Positions 10,821 to 24,000 of a stretch of DNA of 64,000 bases are shown one piece after another. The stretch lies in contig WPIO01000027.1 of NCBI GenBank assembly GCA_009760855.2, forward strand, positions 3,712,501 through 3,776,500. The letters run 5' to 3'. Origin of the DNA: Cristatella mucedo (lineage: Eukaryota; Bryozoa; Phylactolaemata; Cristatellidae). Below the pieces are notes generated by a model. The model was given only the letters and a program-made list of their open reading frames with translations. It did not search any database and was not told the DNA's origin. Each line of letters begins with the position of its first letter. Position 1 is the first letter of the stretch. Made by a program: the position numbers and the translations under genes.

Positions 10821-11299
10821 GACTTGTCATTGTCATCAAAACTTATCCTATTCAATGGAAAGTAGCAATAGTATATTTACGTTATTGTTTCTGAACACTT
10901 TTTATTCAAGACATTTTGCGCTACCGTGAAATTAAAATATATTTGAGCTGCTCCATGATCAGGAAGTGTTGGAACAATGTTCACAGCTGACAGCTACAAT
11001 ACTGATCTAACAGCCAGCATTTTCCTGGTGCAATCGATTAGACTGCAGCCAAAAATGACGTAACAGCCTTCAAAACCACTTTACATTAAGAGACACTTTG
11101 ATGGAATATGGCTTTTTTTTACAACCTGCAATCCCTAACATCCCATGGCAACACCTGTAGGGCTCACAAACTGAGCTCAAAACAGGGCAATCCAGTCGAC
11201 CATACCCTACCGGTTTAAGATGAGAAAATTAACAAGAAATCTCTTTCTATCATGTACTCTCGTGCATATAAACCTTCATAGTGCCATTGAATTGGAATG
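10821..11299. other. No gene or repeat recognised
   Basis: AT-rich spacer with only small chance ORFs. Confidence 0.4.
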
Positions 11300-11745
11300 C
11301 TTATTCTACTACTCCGACCCACAAGGCCTGCCAAGGCTTGGCTCCTTCATATCCAGCTGAACTGCTGCACCAGTTTCAGCAACCTCGTGCTCTCAGGTCT
11401 TGTATGAACAATAAATAAGCTGTTCCCTTCCTCTGCTTAAGACTGTTGGTGGCAGAAGCTTTTGCTCTGCAGGTTCTAGGCTGTGGAACTCACTTCCACA
11501 ATTCTTGCAAAATGGCAACTCCTGCCCTGATGCTGACACATCCTTTCCAACAGTCATGAGCTGCTACTTCCATGCTACTAATTACATCAACTACTCTCCC
11601 GAATCAGCTATGCTTCTCACTTTTTCTTTGTTACGTGAGGTGAAGTCTGGTGGCTACCGAGGTTTCAAGCGTGCTATTCAAAACTCTTCTGCATACTCAC
11701 ATGGTCTCTGCAGCTTTGCAGACTTACAGACAGACATACATTAAA
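11300..11745 (+). mobile_element. L2-B LINE 3'-end copy
   Basis: In shifting frames: ACQGLAPSYPAELLHQFQQP, RALRSCMNNK, SFCSAGSRLWNSLPQFL, then CPDADTSFPTVMSCYFHATN and SAMLLTFSLLREVKSGGYR. It is the same series as at 35.6-36.4 kb and, on the minus strand, 61.6-62.4 kb. Confidence 0.75.
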
Positions 11746-11889
11746 TTACATTAATAGTGCCAATATCCTTATAATATCGACGTAAGGCAGCTTAAATTTT
11801 AAGCAGCCACTGATAAGAATCTTCAGACAAAAGCCTGGACACGTAGACTCCGAATAATAAACTGCATGTGGTGAGTGATTTTCATCCGA

Positions 11890-12045
11890 CACCGAACTAT
11901 GTTGGTCGATTGCGGTATCTTAGTCAAGAGGTAAGTAGCTCTAATTTCACAACCCAAGTTTTGAGTTTGCAGCAGACAATCCTTTATCACTCACTGCAAG
12001 TAATGTTGATAGCCATTAAGCTAATATCTGCTAATAGCTTGCACC
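11890..12045 (+). repeat. Very degenerate SINE-A copy
   Basis: ACCCAAGTTTTGAGTTTGCA at the box B position, then CAATCCTTTATC, CACTGCAAG and TGATAGCCATTAAG keep the SINE-A order, but identity is low. Confidence 0.35.
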
Positions 12046-12049
12046 CGTG

Positions 12050-13970
12050 AAAAACCACAAACAACTCCAACTTTGCTTTGGAAGGCAGCCCTAAGTGTTC
12101 GCATATCTAGCAGGTGAACAAGCTCCACTGAATGGCAGGCTTAGAGTTCTTTGAAAATAGAGCAAAACCTGCACAGGTGGAAGAATGAAAAAGGAATTTA
12201 AAAAATATGAACAATGTTTTTATGAGAAAAAATTCATCTAATTTTTCAAATTATTCATTAGTATCGTTTTTAAAGTTTATATTTAATCGGTAGAAAGAAC
12301 CCATTTCTCATACAAAATTATGGGCACGTTCTATTTATGCATGTCGATTGCTTATCAACATCAGGAGCAGCAACACATGCTCATTTTTAGCAATGAGTGC
12401 ATGTTGCAGTCACATTGCAAATTAGAAAATTATCCCCATCTCCATTATGACATGACACCTATTATTGCTTTGCAGTTTTAGTTTTGCAATAAATATCCTA
12501 AGTGGCACGATGTCAGTGATTGTGAGGGACTTGTTAAACAAACTAACAAACCTAACTGATTAGAAGGGTTGATATAAATTAGGTTATTTGATCAGCTGAC
12601 CGGCTAAAATACCACAAATTCTTGTCACATGCTAAAAGGCGGCCAGTAGATTCTATATTTTATTGGCAATATGACTGCCCAGTGGTGCCCATATTCTCTT
12701 ATGGGTCATGTCTGTCCAGCAACCGATGCTGCAGAGCCCACTAAGTATATCTATGATACTTCTTGCCGACCCAAATACAAATACCTATCCTGTAATCGCA
12801 AAACAAAAACATAAAGCTCCAAATATTTAGCGAAAATTTAAATAAAGAAAATAAATAAATAAATATAAAACGTAATTTATACAAAATTATATGGCTTGGG
12901 GCTGAAAGACTATATAGAATTATTTTCCGCAAGTAGCCTCTTACATCTCTCATCGGCCATTTCGATTGCTGCGGGCACGTGGTCGAACAGTGACTGTGGA
13001 CGTGTTAAACTTAGACGGTAATGGCGTACAAGTATCTGATGTAGTCTTTTCTAGCTTTCCGCTATTTAATAGAATGCCTTAACTAGGTTTAACCTGGCTT
13101 CTGATGTATTCATCTTCCTCGAGAGGCGCTGCGCCTCTCTGAGATTGGCGCCCTGTTACCGTCGGTAGTTTTAGTGAGCACTATTAAGTGACGGTAATTA
13201 AGCGTCAGTGGGTCAGAGAACAAGCGTCAGCTGCCTGATGTTAGCACGCGCAGTCGCAGGCAACCTAGTTCTAGTTAGCATTACGATGACCATGCGCCTG
13301 AGCTACCGGTCGGAAATTTCGGCTGGCTTCACGTGTTACACAGGGGACTCTGCTATGGGTTCGGTATTAGCGGAATTCTGCTTTGAGCAGCCCAATAATT
13401 AGAAATATCTTATTAACTACCAACTTCGGGGGGGGGGTGAGGAAATACGCTCGCTGCGACAACCAGCATGCTAAAAGCGTCGTCCTTGGCAAGCGGCGGT
13501 AGTTTTTTCGAACAGGTCAGGAACAACGGATTGGTGTGTTTAGCAACCTATGGAACTCGTGTCGCGGCGATTTGAGCTCCGTGTGATAATCAATACCTGC
13601 ACTCGCTGGGTCGTTAGTTGCTTATCTCCCCCACCCCGTGAAGATCGATCTAACGGGAACTGACTGGTAGCTATTAATTTGACCTTACAGATGTAGACTG
13701 TAATCTTATAATTGATGATTTGTAGACTTGTAATCTTACACGACGCTTAGGTTGTATTTGAGATTCATCTTTCCGATTTGTGCTCATTCGCTGGTGCGTT
13801 CGCTTGTAGAGTGGCCTGCAGCTGTAAGCCATGCATTTCAAGACTTGGCACGAGGGTGGCAGCATATCGCACCTCCGACGTAGGTGGTACCAGCCAAATG
13901 ACTGAAGCAAATCATGCATAACCAAGTAAACCCTGGGTAGGCAAGAGACTGCTGTGACCCTGCGAAGTGT
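12050..13970. other. No gene or repeat recognised
   Basis: 1.9 kb, AT-rich at first (12.2-12.95 kb) and mixed later, with a G9 run near 13428. The 197-codon minus-strand ORF that begins in the next interval reaches in only slightly. I recognise nothing. Confidence 0.45.
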
Positions 13971-13971
13971 T

Positions 13972-14640
13972 TTTGCTATGATGTCCATCTTTCGGGTCTG
14001 AAATTCTTTGTTGACAACTTTAACTGAGCAACGTCTTAACTCTCTTTGGCACGATACAAGTTGTGCTTGGTTAAGAAGAATTTTATCTTTGTAGGGACCT
14101 ACACCTGAAGAAATCATCTGGCTTGCGACTTGTCCTGAAGGTTTGATTCTTGATGTGAGGATATCTGCATTTTTACGCTCCAGAATCTTGTCGGTGGTTG
14201 GATGCTTTTGAATAATGATCCAAGACCGAAGATCCAAGCCGAAAGGTTTGTCTTTAATACAAGTCAATTTTTTCTTTACTGTTTGCTATGATGTCCATCT
14301 TTCGGGTCTGAAATTCTTTGTTGACAACCTTAACTGAGCAACGTCTTAACTCTCTTTGGCACGATAAAAATTGTGCTTGGTTAGTAAGAATTTTATCTTT
14401 GTAGGGACCTACACCTGAAGAAACCATCTGGCAATTGCGACTTGAGTCCTGAAGGTTTGATTCTTGATGTGAGGATATCTGCATTTTTATGCTCCATAAT
14501 CTTGTCGGTGGTTGAATGCTTTTGAATAATGATCCAAGACCGAAGATCCAAGCCGAAAGGTTTGTCTTTAATACAAGTCAATTTTTTTTACTGTTTGCTA
14601 TGATGTCCATCTTTCGGGTCTGATTTCCATGGTGACAGCA
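13972..14640. repeat. Tandem duplication, unit about 310 bp, two full copies plus a diverged third
   Basis: Unit 1 is 13972-14281 and unit 2 is 14282-14593; both begin TTTGCTATGATGTCCATCTT and end AATACAAGTCAATTTTTT. A third unit starts at 14594, matches for about 40 bp and then only patchily (ACTGAGCA, TTGTAG, AGCTGAAAT) to about 14750. Minus-strand ORFs of 197, 76 and 62 codons are repeats of one frame (CIKDKPFGLDLRSWIIIQKH) and have no homology I recognise. Confidence 0.85.
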
Positions 14641-14795
14641 CTTACTGAGCAGTCTCAGCAAATTTCTTGCAAGCTAGAAAATGTGTTAACGGTTAAAAAA
14701 AGTTTTCTTTTGTTTGTAGATACCAGCTGAAATGTCAGTTTGAAGGCCTAAAGGTGGCTTCTGGTTCAAGACAGATATTGCTTTGTGTTTGCTCT

Positions 14796-14895
14796 ATAAT
14801 AATACGAATATCTTTTGTATAGTGTCTTCCTAGGCACATTAATGTGCTGTAAAGGAAGCATGATCAACGGTGAGTTCTAACTTATGGAATGTCAA
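14796..14895 (-). repeat. Diverged L2-A 3' tail fragment
   Basis: CTATAATAATACGAATAT, then CTAGGCACATTAATGTGCTG and GGAAGCATGATCAACGGTGA resemble the reverse-complemented L2-A 3' UTR. Confidence 0.5.
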
Positions 14896-15263
14896 TAAGC
14901 TTTGTATTGTTAAAGGCGACATTTGTGCAGAGTCGCCATGCTGGCAATGTTTCAGGTATTTTTTGGGACAGCCAGTAGAATTATAATTTTAATACAGTTT
15001 TACAAGCTAATTTTGTTCGTTGATTTTTACCCGAGTCTGTAATTGGCATATGTAACACTGATCTAATCAGCAGTCACATTATTAGGTTTTTGTTATGCAC
15101 ATTGCACATAATTCTTTGTGAGCTTAATGCTTAATCAGTTTTCATTGTAGTTTGCTCAGCCGATGTATGAATAGATAATAAGCCTTATTGTCTGTTTTGC
15201 CTGCCTTATTGTCGGTTTTGCAAGCTGGAACTAATATGGCAGAAAAGGCTTGTCGATTATGAA

Positions 15264-15269
15264 TTTAAT
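15264..15269 (-). terminator. Possible GNS polyadenylation signal ATTAAA
   Basis: On the minus strand an ATTAAA hexamer lies about 120 bp after the stop codon. I saw no AATAAA on that strand in the same interval. Position and variant are plausible, but there is no independent support. Confidence 0.3.
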
Positions 15270-15389
15270 GCCATGCAATTTTCTTGTAATTTCTAACATA
15301 TTATACCATATTAAAAACATTTGCAGCTGTGAACTAAGTGTTAACTTGGTTGGCTAGTGACTTCACTGCGCAGATCGTGGAGATAAATG

Positions 15390-15533
15390 TTACTGGTTGC
15401 AGGCTGCACCTGAGCACAGAGCCAAGTGGGCTAGGCTCTCAGCAAGGCTTGCCTTCACTTGTGGGTCGATGGAATTTGCTATGTTGTTAAGCTGGTTAGG
15501 GTCGGTGGCCATGTTATATACTTCTATGAAGCC
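15390..15533 (-). CDS. GNS: GNS coding exon 10 (last), stop codon TAA at 15390-15392
   Basis: 47 codons plus stop after the acceptor [33 protein letters not shown] matches human [20 protein letters not shown]. The protein ends CSGAACNQ. Human GNS continues about 35 residues past the equivalent CSGPTCR, so this homologue has a short tail. Confidence 0.92.
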   Translation of the reverse strand, partial: GFIEVYNMATDPNQLNNIANSIDPQVKASLAESLAHLALCSGAACNQ

Positions 15534-16966
15534 CTGAAAGAAGAAAAAGCATGAGAGCAGGTGCATATAGCAAAACTGGTTGAATTCGAGAATGTAGCAC
15601 AACTACCACTAATCGTTAACTGCATAAACAGTTTATTAAAAGCAAAGGCACTACATTAAAAATACATTTGCTGCACAGGATACACGATCGAACGGTGATT
15701 GGTATGAAACAATATGAATAACATGGTTAGGGATGAGAGACACAGTCACGACAAGGCAAGTGAGGTTAGTGGCAACAGTGTCAGCACACTTAAGCACATT
15801 CAGGATGAATCACTCGGGCCCGATTAAATGGTCATAAATGAATTGGTCTTAATTATTTTTATTTATAAATGTCAAGTCAGGGAATGTGATAAGTGGCAGG
15901 AGTTAGTCTTTGGGAGCATACGAGCTAAAGCACGGTCTCCAAATGATGTGAAGTTTGTACGAGGTATATATAAGTCAACAGTTTCCGAAAAGTGGCTGGT
16001 ACTATGCTTGGCCTGGTGGGAGTGTGATGACTGAAGTTTAGTTAACTGCTGCTGGATTCAACCCACAATTACTTGATTTATACAGAAACCGATGCAACGT
16101 TTTCCTCAATTTGACCGTGTGGTGCCGCTGCCAAAATCGAACGTGCCGCTTGAGTAAGCTATATTAGATCGCCGGCCTAGATAAAGCCTTCGTAGGTTCG
16201 AATTTAGTGTACATTTGCTTTCTTAGCTTCTTACAACTCAAATCCAATCTCAGCAGTACAGTGGATCCAAGCACGAAGCCAGTCCACCCTATCCTCATCA
16301 CGTCGCATCCCAAGATGAATCTAAACGGCCAGACCGCAATGCCTCAAGGATGGCTAGGCAGCTATTGTTCACGGCTCACACATAGCGTCAAGTGACCTCC
16401 CTATGAGCCAGCCTTGACCTCCAAGGGAGCAGTACTCAGGGGTCTTATTTTCTGCACCATTATATAGCCTACTCTTAAACTTCGCCCTTATTGTACATCG
16501 TGAAGATGATAGCGATTGCACTTGACTCGGAATGATGTTCAATTTATTAGCTTTACAATTCCGGCTTATGGGCAGCCTTGACGCCTGCGGTAAGAACCGA
16601 CCGTCTCAGGTAAAAAACGCCATAAGAGCTAAGGGGAAGGAAACGTTAAGATTGATCAAACAATCGATCTTTTGCCAAGGATGCTTTTTAACATGTTCGA
16701 TACACAGGAAAACTGGTTGATTTTGGTATATAAGGAAAGAATTAAAAACGATCAAGTCCTGCGAACTACGGAGGAAACCGGAAGCAACATATCTGCAAAT
16801 AACCCTTTAACAGAACTCAGCGTCACGAGCGATTTGTGTCCCAACTTGCTAAAACCTGTGCACATCGAGGTACATGTTCGCAGCTAGTTGCAAATGCAGC
16901 TGCTTGCAACTTTCAAGCCGCTTCCTATACCTTTGTGCCTTGTGTGTACATACATACAGACACACA

Positions 16967-17053
<87 letters not shown>

Positions 17054-18039
17054 TCAGCATGAAAACCCAAATCTTACCCTGGCGGAGGAGGCAAACCACA
17101 GGAAGGCTGGTTGTTTTAAGGGGGGGCTGTAACCCTACCTCTAAGCCCTTCTTCACACAGTCTTGGTTAAGTACAGTGGTACCTCGGCTTAAAAGGGTTT
17201 AATTCATTCCGTGCTGGAGCTTGTAGCTCAAATTAATCGTATGTCAAATTAATTTTCTCCACTGAAATGAATTGAAATGCCACTAATCCGTTCCGGACCC
17301 CAAAAAACTTCCGTCTTTTGTCGCGTTTAAAAGAAATGTACTTATAAATAACGAATATTGTTTTAAAAACAACTCAACAAAATGTCTTGCAATAAACGGG
17401 GTTTATTAATCCTAACGTACAGGAGTAACTTGCAATTCAGACGACTTGATGCTAAAAGAGTTAGAGGAGAAAGGCTGAAATGGATATGTGAATCTTATTC
17501 TCCGATATTTGCCCTTTTCGCAGCGCTTTCCTCGCTTTAAGTTTATTGGCTGGGCCTTTACGCGGACCAATTGTTATCAGTTATTCGATGAATGATCGCA
17601 CGATGATATTGCCAAAATAAAGTACAGTACTACTTGGCTGTTTCTTCCGTAGTCGGATTTAACATCGGAGTCTGGCGATCGTTTGCACTACGACGGCTAG
17701 CTCGAGTCTGTCTGGGTGCGAGCCAACAGGCCTGTGCTGGGCGTCACACTTGGATCGTAGGGCAGCGTCTTGCAACAGAACGTCGTTCGCTGCCCTACCC
17801 TTATGGGCCTGAGTAACTACACACAGTGTGACGTTCGCTGCGGCAACTAGCGGTGGAGTATCTGAAGCTGGCTCGTAACCCGAATCTTAGCTCGCAACTC
17901 AAAAGCAAAACATCGGCCGAGAGACAGCTCGTGTCTCGAAACACTCGTATGTCGAAACACTCGTAAGCCGTGGTATCTCTGTATATAAAAATAATACAAG
18001 TAGAATACACACCACATATGCACAACACGAATACACGCT

Positions 18040-18088
<49 letters not shown>

Positions 18089-21000
18089 ACGATCTTTCGG
18101 CTCGTCAAACCTAGGTGACCTGACCGAAACCTCAAGCCAGAGGTGGCGACCTAGGTGGGCACATGACAGAATATAATGGCTTACTGTATTGAACGTTCCG
18201 CGAGCGAACGAACCAAAATGTTGGAACCTTCACTTTGGCTGCCCTGCTGTGTTAGAAATCACAAGAAAAGACATACATGCGACAGTAGCTTGCCAAACAA
18301 TCCAAAAACATACCTCTGAGTCATCAAATCCGCAGTATATTAGATTTTCGGCCTCTGTCAATCGCCTCACACATAAATATGTATTATTTCGTGCGTCTTC
18401 ACAGACACAGCTGGGATAACAGTTCTGGAAAGAAAAGCTAACGTTCGCCATTGCCGCGCATGCCGTGCATGCATGCCGTGCATGCTTACCGTGCATGCAT
18501 GCCCTGCAAAGGCATTAAGTACAGTAAGTATGAGAGCTGGATTGCTTCGCATCTAATGGACTGCCTGGGGCAACCTTCGTAGGGCAACCTGCAATCTGCC
18601 TGGGGCAACCAAAGAAGTCAGTAGCTCCCTACCGGAGTGCACCTCCAGATTCCTGTTAAAAGTGGGCCATGCCGAGGACAATCAACACTGGAAGCCATCC
18701 AACCCAACAAAACTTCGCAGCTTGCTGCTTCAAGGCTCTGAAGGTAAATCCTAACAAGCCAAAATGGCATAGCGCTTCAGCGGTTATCTGTTAGAGAGTA
18801 GATGTTCTAGATGTCAACGGCCACGAGTAGTCAGGTAAGCATTTAAAGAACAGGTGCCCCAAGGATATGCTCTAGGTCCACTTCTTTTTAAAATGTATAC
18901 TCTCCCATTTCCCGATGCGATTTGGGCTTTCGTTTTATGCAGATGATACAGCTCTACCTATAGTTCGATCCTTGATGGCCTTCAAGGACCTCAGACTCAA
19001 TCAAGTCCTTTGCAGTTCTTTGTATGGCCTCATTCGCACTTAAATGGCAGTACATTTTTCAAATTGAAAGACAGAACAATTGTTGTGGGCAACTCTAGTG
19101 TCACTCAGAAATGGGAAACCCCCACCCTTAAAATTGGCTTGGCCAGCAATCTGCTGCAGTCTCTGCATGGAATCTGGTTGCTCTGTTTCAAAATGACCAT
19201 TTTTCAGACAACCATATAAACTCCACAGTTAAGCCTGCCTACTCTGAACTACATAACATAGCAACAAATCGCGTTAGCTTATATAAGGATACAATAGTCA
19301 AGCTGGTCCATGCATTAGTGGCATCTCGACTGGACTTCTACAACTCACTCCTTGCAGGTCTGTAGCAACCACTAGCTACCCAGTTACTTGCCAGCTGTGA
19401 TATCAACTGATCGGAGCTCTTCTCTCTGTCTCTCTTTTTCTACTACGGTGGCCGAATAAAAAGCTGCAACAGGACTATGTATTTTTAACCACCAACGAAC
19501 ACACGCACCAGCAGGTCTTCCTGCCAGTTCAATGGTTCAATGAGAGGCCTAACGTTGGCAAAAACTCGGCAGCTAGGGTTTTCTGTCATGAACCTCGCAA
19601 CAGCCATATTACCCTACTTATCAACGACCTGTGAAAGCTCCCCATCAAGCAGCATATTGGCTTCAAAGTCCAGTCAGTCAATTTTAGATCCCTTCATTCT
19701 CTTGTTCTGGCTTACCTATTTGAAATGCTTACTTCTCAGGCTTACCATCATGCTCCCTTGTATTTGGTGCCTCGATGTTCTTCTATTCCACCTCAAATCA
19801 CTTGAAGACCTTGCCTGTAGTTCCTCTGCTCCCAAAGCTTGAAACTTGCTATTGACTGGCATAATGTAAAGACGACATCCCTGACTTGGCGACATTCAAA
19901 AGAAGCTAAAACCCCTGATAGGATTTCCTCTATCCGTGCAAATTGCACTTAAGGTATGTTAAAGTTATGCATATTATCACTAATCACGTGACATGCTTCA
20001 TAGCCAGTATGTGTGAAGTGCCTAGAAAGAGATTTGGTTCTCTTAGGGGACACAAATACACAAATGCTGTTTTTTTAAAGCATTAATACTGTCCTGAGTA
20101 TGTAGCGTTTTTGAATGCACGAATTCTGCCGTGGTGGTTCTCCGAGTCCTAGCAAACAAAGTGCTGCTGCTCTCAAAATACTCGTGCCATGCTTATACAA
20201 AACTTAATTGTGCCGTCCAAAAATGCCACGTAAGTACGTGCCATCCATACATGTACATACAAAGGCATACAATTCTGATTTAGTGTTCACGTTAGCATTT
20301 TCCAACTACAGGCAGACAAAATGCATTACTCCATTATAAATAGTAAACTACCATGAAGCCAGCATGCACCTACTCTGTGAGGACTACCGGGTAACACACA
20401 TCTCTGGTGGAGTTCGTGAGGTGTTAGGAGTAAATGGTAACATACGTTACGCCTTGTTTTGCAAACCTGAACTCACATATACATCTTGGCCGTTAAAGCG
20501 AGGGCACTCACTGACGACATCTTCGTGCTCGCCCGAGTGCTCAATGAGGAAGTCGGTACGGCGCCTTAGCCAGCCACCCGGCGACTGGCCGCCGGCCAAT
20601 GTCGGAGAAGCCCCGCCTGCAGTCAGCAGCGGAACCATCGTCAGGCCATCCATGTCATCCGGAATAGCGCCGATCCCAGCGAGATCGAGGAAAGTGGGTG
20701 CTAGATCGATGTTGAGGACGGGATTAATAAGCTTCTTGCCAGGCATGATGCCCGGACCTCGAGCCATGAGTGGCACACGCACGTCAAATTCGTACAGCTG
20801 TCGCTTGTCGTTGGGCAAAGCAAACTGACCTGAAACCGAGCATTCACATGCATTTGCTTTAACTTCCCGATATCACACAGAGCAATAGTTTGGACGGCCG
20901 TTCAACAGTACACTAACAAGCAACACGACATATATATATATATATATATTATTTATAAATAAATAATTCAATTGTATAGCACATAAGACAACATAATCTT

Positions 21001-24000
21001 TATATAAGTGCTTTATATACACCCAGTCGCAAAAAACTCAAAGTAAGTGGTGGCAGCTGCTGTGGCTGCAACTTTGTGTTTGAGGATTTTCTACAATGCC
21101 AGACATGCTAAAATTGTGCATAGCACATGAATTTTTTTTGTTGAAAGCCGAAAAACAAATACATATACTGTTGGCATATATTTGTTTGGAATAAAGTCGC
21201 CCCACCAATATTATTAATGACCTCACTTGTCTGGCCAAGCATAGAGGTCACCAGCTTCTGCAATGTCTCGTCTGCTGGAGCACATTCTACAGAGCCGGGA
21301 TTTTACGACACAGGAGGCCGAACATTCCACCTCAGATAACTGTCGATATCGATATATAGTCGGTCTGTCGGGTTCCGATCAGGTCACTGGGCACATTAGA
21401 ATTGTCAAAAAAAGGACTTTAGTCAAGTTGTTGGTCAAGCAAGTTGAATTTCAAATCTCAGTTACTCTGCTTGAGGGTCGTAACGAAGCACACTGTCAGG
21501 CTAGTAAAGTATTTTGACGAATGCACTCACGGTGCTGATGCAATGGCTCAGCTAGTAGCCTGATCGGAATGTTTGGCTGATTCAAAAAAGGCTATGACTC
21601 AACCGGACTTTGGGGGCACGCGAACCAAAGGCATGATCTCCAAAGAATTTCATATTAGTTCGAGCGTAGCTAAAGGGATTGATTCAGAAGAGCAGGTGGT
21701 ACAATGCCTAGCCCGTTAATAAAGTAATTTGGATAGATAGGCTGGAGCAAGAGAATGAAGATATCTAAAAGTGAGTGACAAGATCTTGAAGTCGATATGC
21801 TCCTTGATTGGGTGCCAGTGCAGGTCAGGAAAAAAAGTGGCATGTAGTAACTACGCTGCTCACGAGCCTGGCTGCAGAGTTTTGCAATAACTCAACTAGC
21901 AGCGTTTCTTGTCTTCAAGGCAGCCAGTCAATACAATCAGAAACTACATTTCGGTATCTACATATCCGTTTAGTTAAGAAGGTAAGCACGGAGGCACCTA
22001 TCTTCATGACAGCAAGGCAAAGACATCAAGCAGTTGCAGATGGACCCAGCATTGCAGAAACAGTATGGGGTTGGATCCGCGCATATAGAAGAAACTATAA
22101 ACATCGAGCCATGTTTGCAGAGCAACCGGAAGCCTTTCAACTCCTCCTAATAAGTTCTTCTTGGTGTAGAGTTACGACATTTGAATATGGTCACAAGCTT
22201 ATTGCAGTGTATTACACCTATAAATCACAGTTGAGATGCCTGTGCTGCAAAGCAGACTCTAAAAATGAGGGCGATCCGTGCTGGGGGAGTTATTCCTTCA
22301 GGTGACTGCTTGCATGTACCTTCCCATGTAGCCTCGTAATCTAGCGCAGAATTACCGATGCCTAGTCCATCGCAGAAACATGCTAATATGTTGCTGGGTG
22401 GCAAGAATGGAACCAGATTGGGAATTCTAGCAGCTACACCAAGGTACCAGCACACGGTGCACACGGTGCAGACCCTTCCACGTATGCTTCCCTAACATCT
22501 GACACATGTGTCTCCAGCAGAAACTCGACAAAGTAAAAAAAGCTGAACTGACTTTAAAAAAAACTTAATCCGTATAGTTTGCTATCATCAAAGGCTTAAG
22601 CATCTTTTAGTGCAGTGGGTATGCGGAAACCACTAGTCACTGCTACCAATGCCACATTGATTGTGGTAAATGCACCAGTTTGTTTGTCTTCCCCGAAGTA
22701 CAATTATAAGGAAACGGATGTATCATAATCTACTGCTTATTATCTTATACGAAGCCCAGCTAGTGTGAGAATTTGTACTTGGCTGTCGCCTCAGAACACG
22801 CCATGCTGTGGAGCAGGAAGTTATGCTGCTCAAGAAACGCAGCTCTAGGACTCAAAATTGATGCAGTTTTCCAAAAGAATCTGAGGGCACGAGGAAGCTT
22901 AAGCTGGGGCAGCAGTGCAGCTAGGCATGGAGGGGCCAGGTGTCGGAGGTTCCGTGCAGTAAAGTAAGAATGTTGGTTCGTGTTCGCTGATCAGGGGAGA
23001 GCCAAAGCTGGTCACATTAAAACAAATCTTGGCTGATTTAACAGCTCATTTTTATAGTGGCAGAAGAGCCTTAACGGCTATCACCTGCGCTTGCAAATGG
23101 CGAGAAAGAATCGCCCAATTGCAGGATTCGAACCCACGACCTCGGTCGTGAAAAGCAACAACCGTAGCCCCTTGGCTATCACGGCCCAGAGGCACAGTGG
23201 CCATTTCGGTGTCCTAGCCAATGCTGGGTTTTACGTGGCCAGCCACTTCCCAGTTACGATCCAGCCACGAGTCTGCTTACCAAGATGAAAACCGTTGTCT
23301 GACGAAAAGAAAACGTAAGTCTCATCGAGAACATTCATCTGGAGCAGCTGCTGCACCACTGTTTCCACAAGATCATCGACAGAGAGTAGAGTCCGCCACC
23401 GGTTCCGGAATGCATAATCAATGTAGGTCAGGGACTCGTTTGACAGAGGCCACTCTGCTGCTCGCACGAGCCAGTGCTTGTCCTGTGCAATTATGCAATC
23501 ACACTAGCAGAAGTGCATTTCTGATTTGTGCAGAGTACTACAAGCGCACAGATAGGGCTAGCCTGGCACTGCACGACAAAGGCCGGTCATAAAGCCGAAT
23601 AAGCAAGTTGATTTCAGGCTGCTGCTCAACTCTACGCAGATATGATGCAGGCAGCCGAGGTAAGAGAAAGTGTGTTACTTAACGTGAATAAGACAGCACT
23701 CATCAACTGTGCGCCTGTACACTTGGGCAAAGTGCAAAGAGGTAGGCAGCAGCAAGTTACCTAGGCATCAAGATTCTAAAGAGATATAGACGTGCGGATC
23801 CGGAAGTCATGGCGAGCCGAGCACTCCACCTGCATACGAGCTGCACTGGACATGGCAAGGAAATGGAGCCGTAGCTATTATACACTCGCCAAGTCTCAGC
23901 CGGCTTCTGTTTTCGGTACACACTTGGCTTCTCTCTTGCGCTTAGCGGCCACACTTCGAGCAGTATCCCACTGCCAGTGGCCATTGTCTGCATGCATGCA

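Noticed and set aside
13674-14581. Repeated minus-strand ORFs as a small gene family
   Set aside because: The frames are open only because the DNA unit is duplicated; no start, splice or homology evidence supports coding.
21808-22305. 165-codon plus-strand ORF
   Set aside because: Its first part is antisense to an L2-A copy and the rest is intron 7 of GNS without motif.
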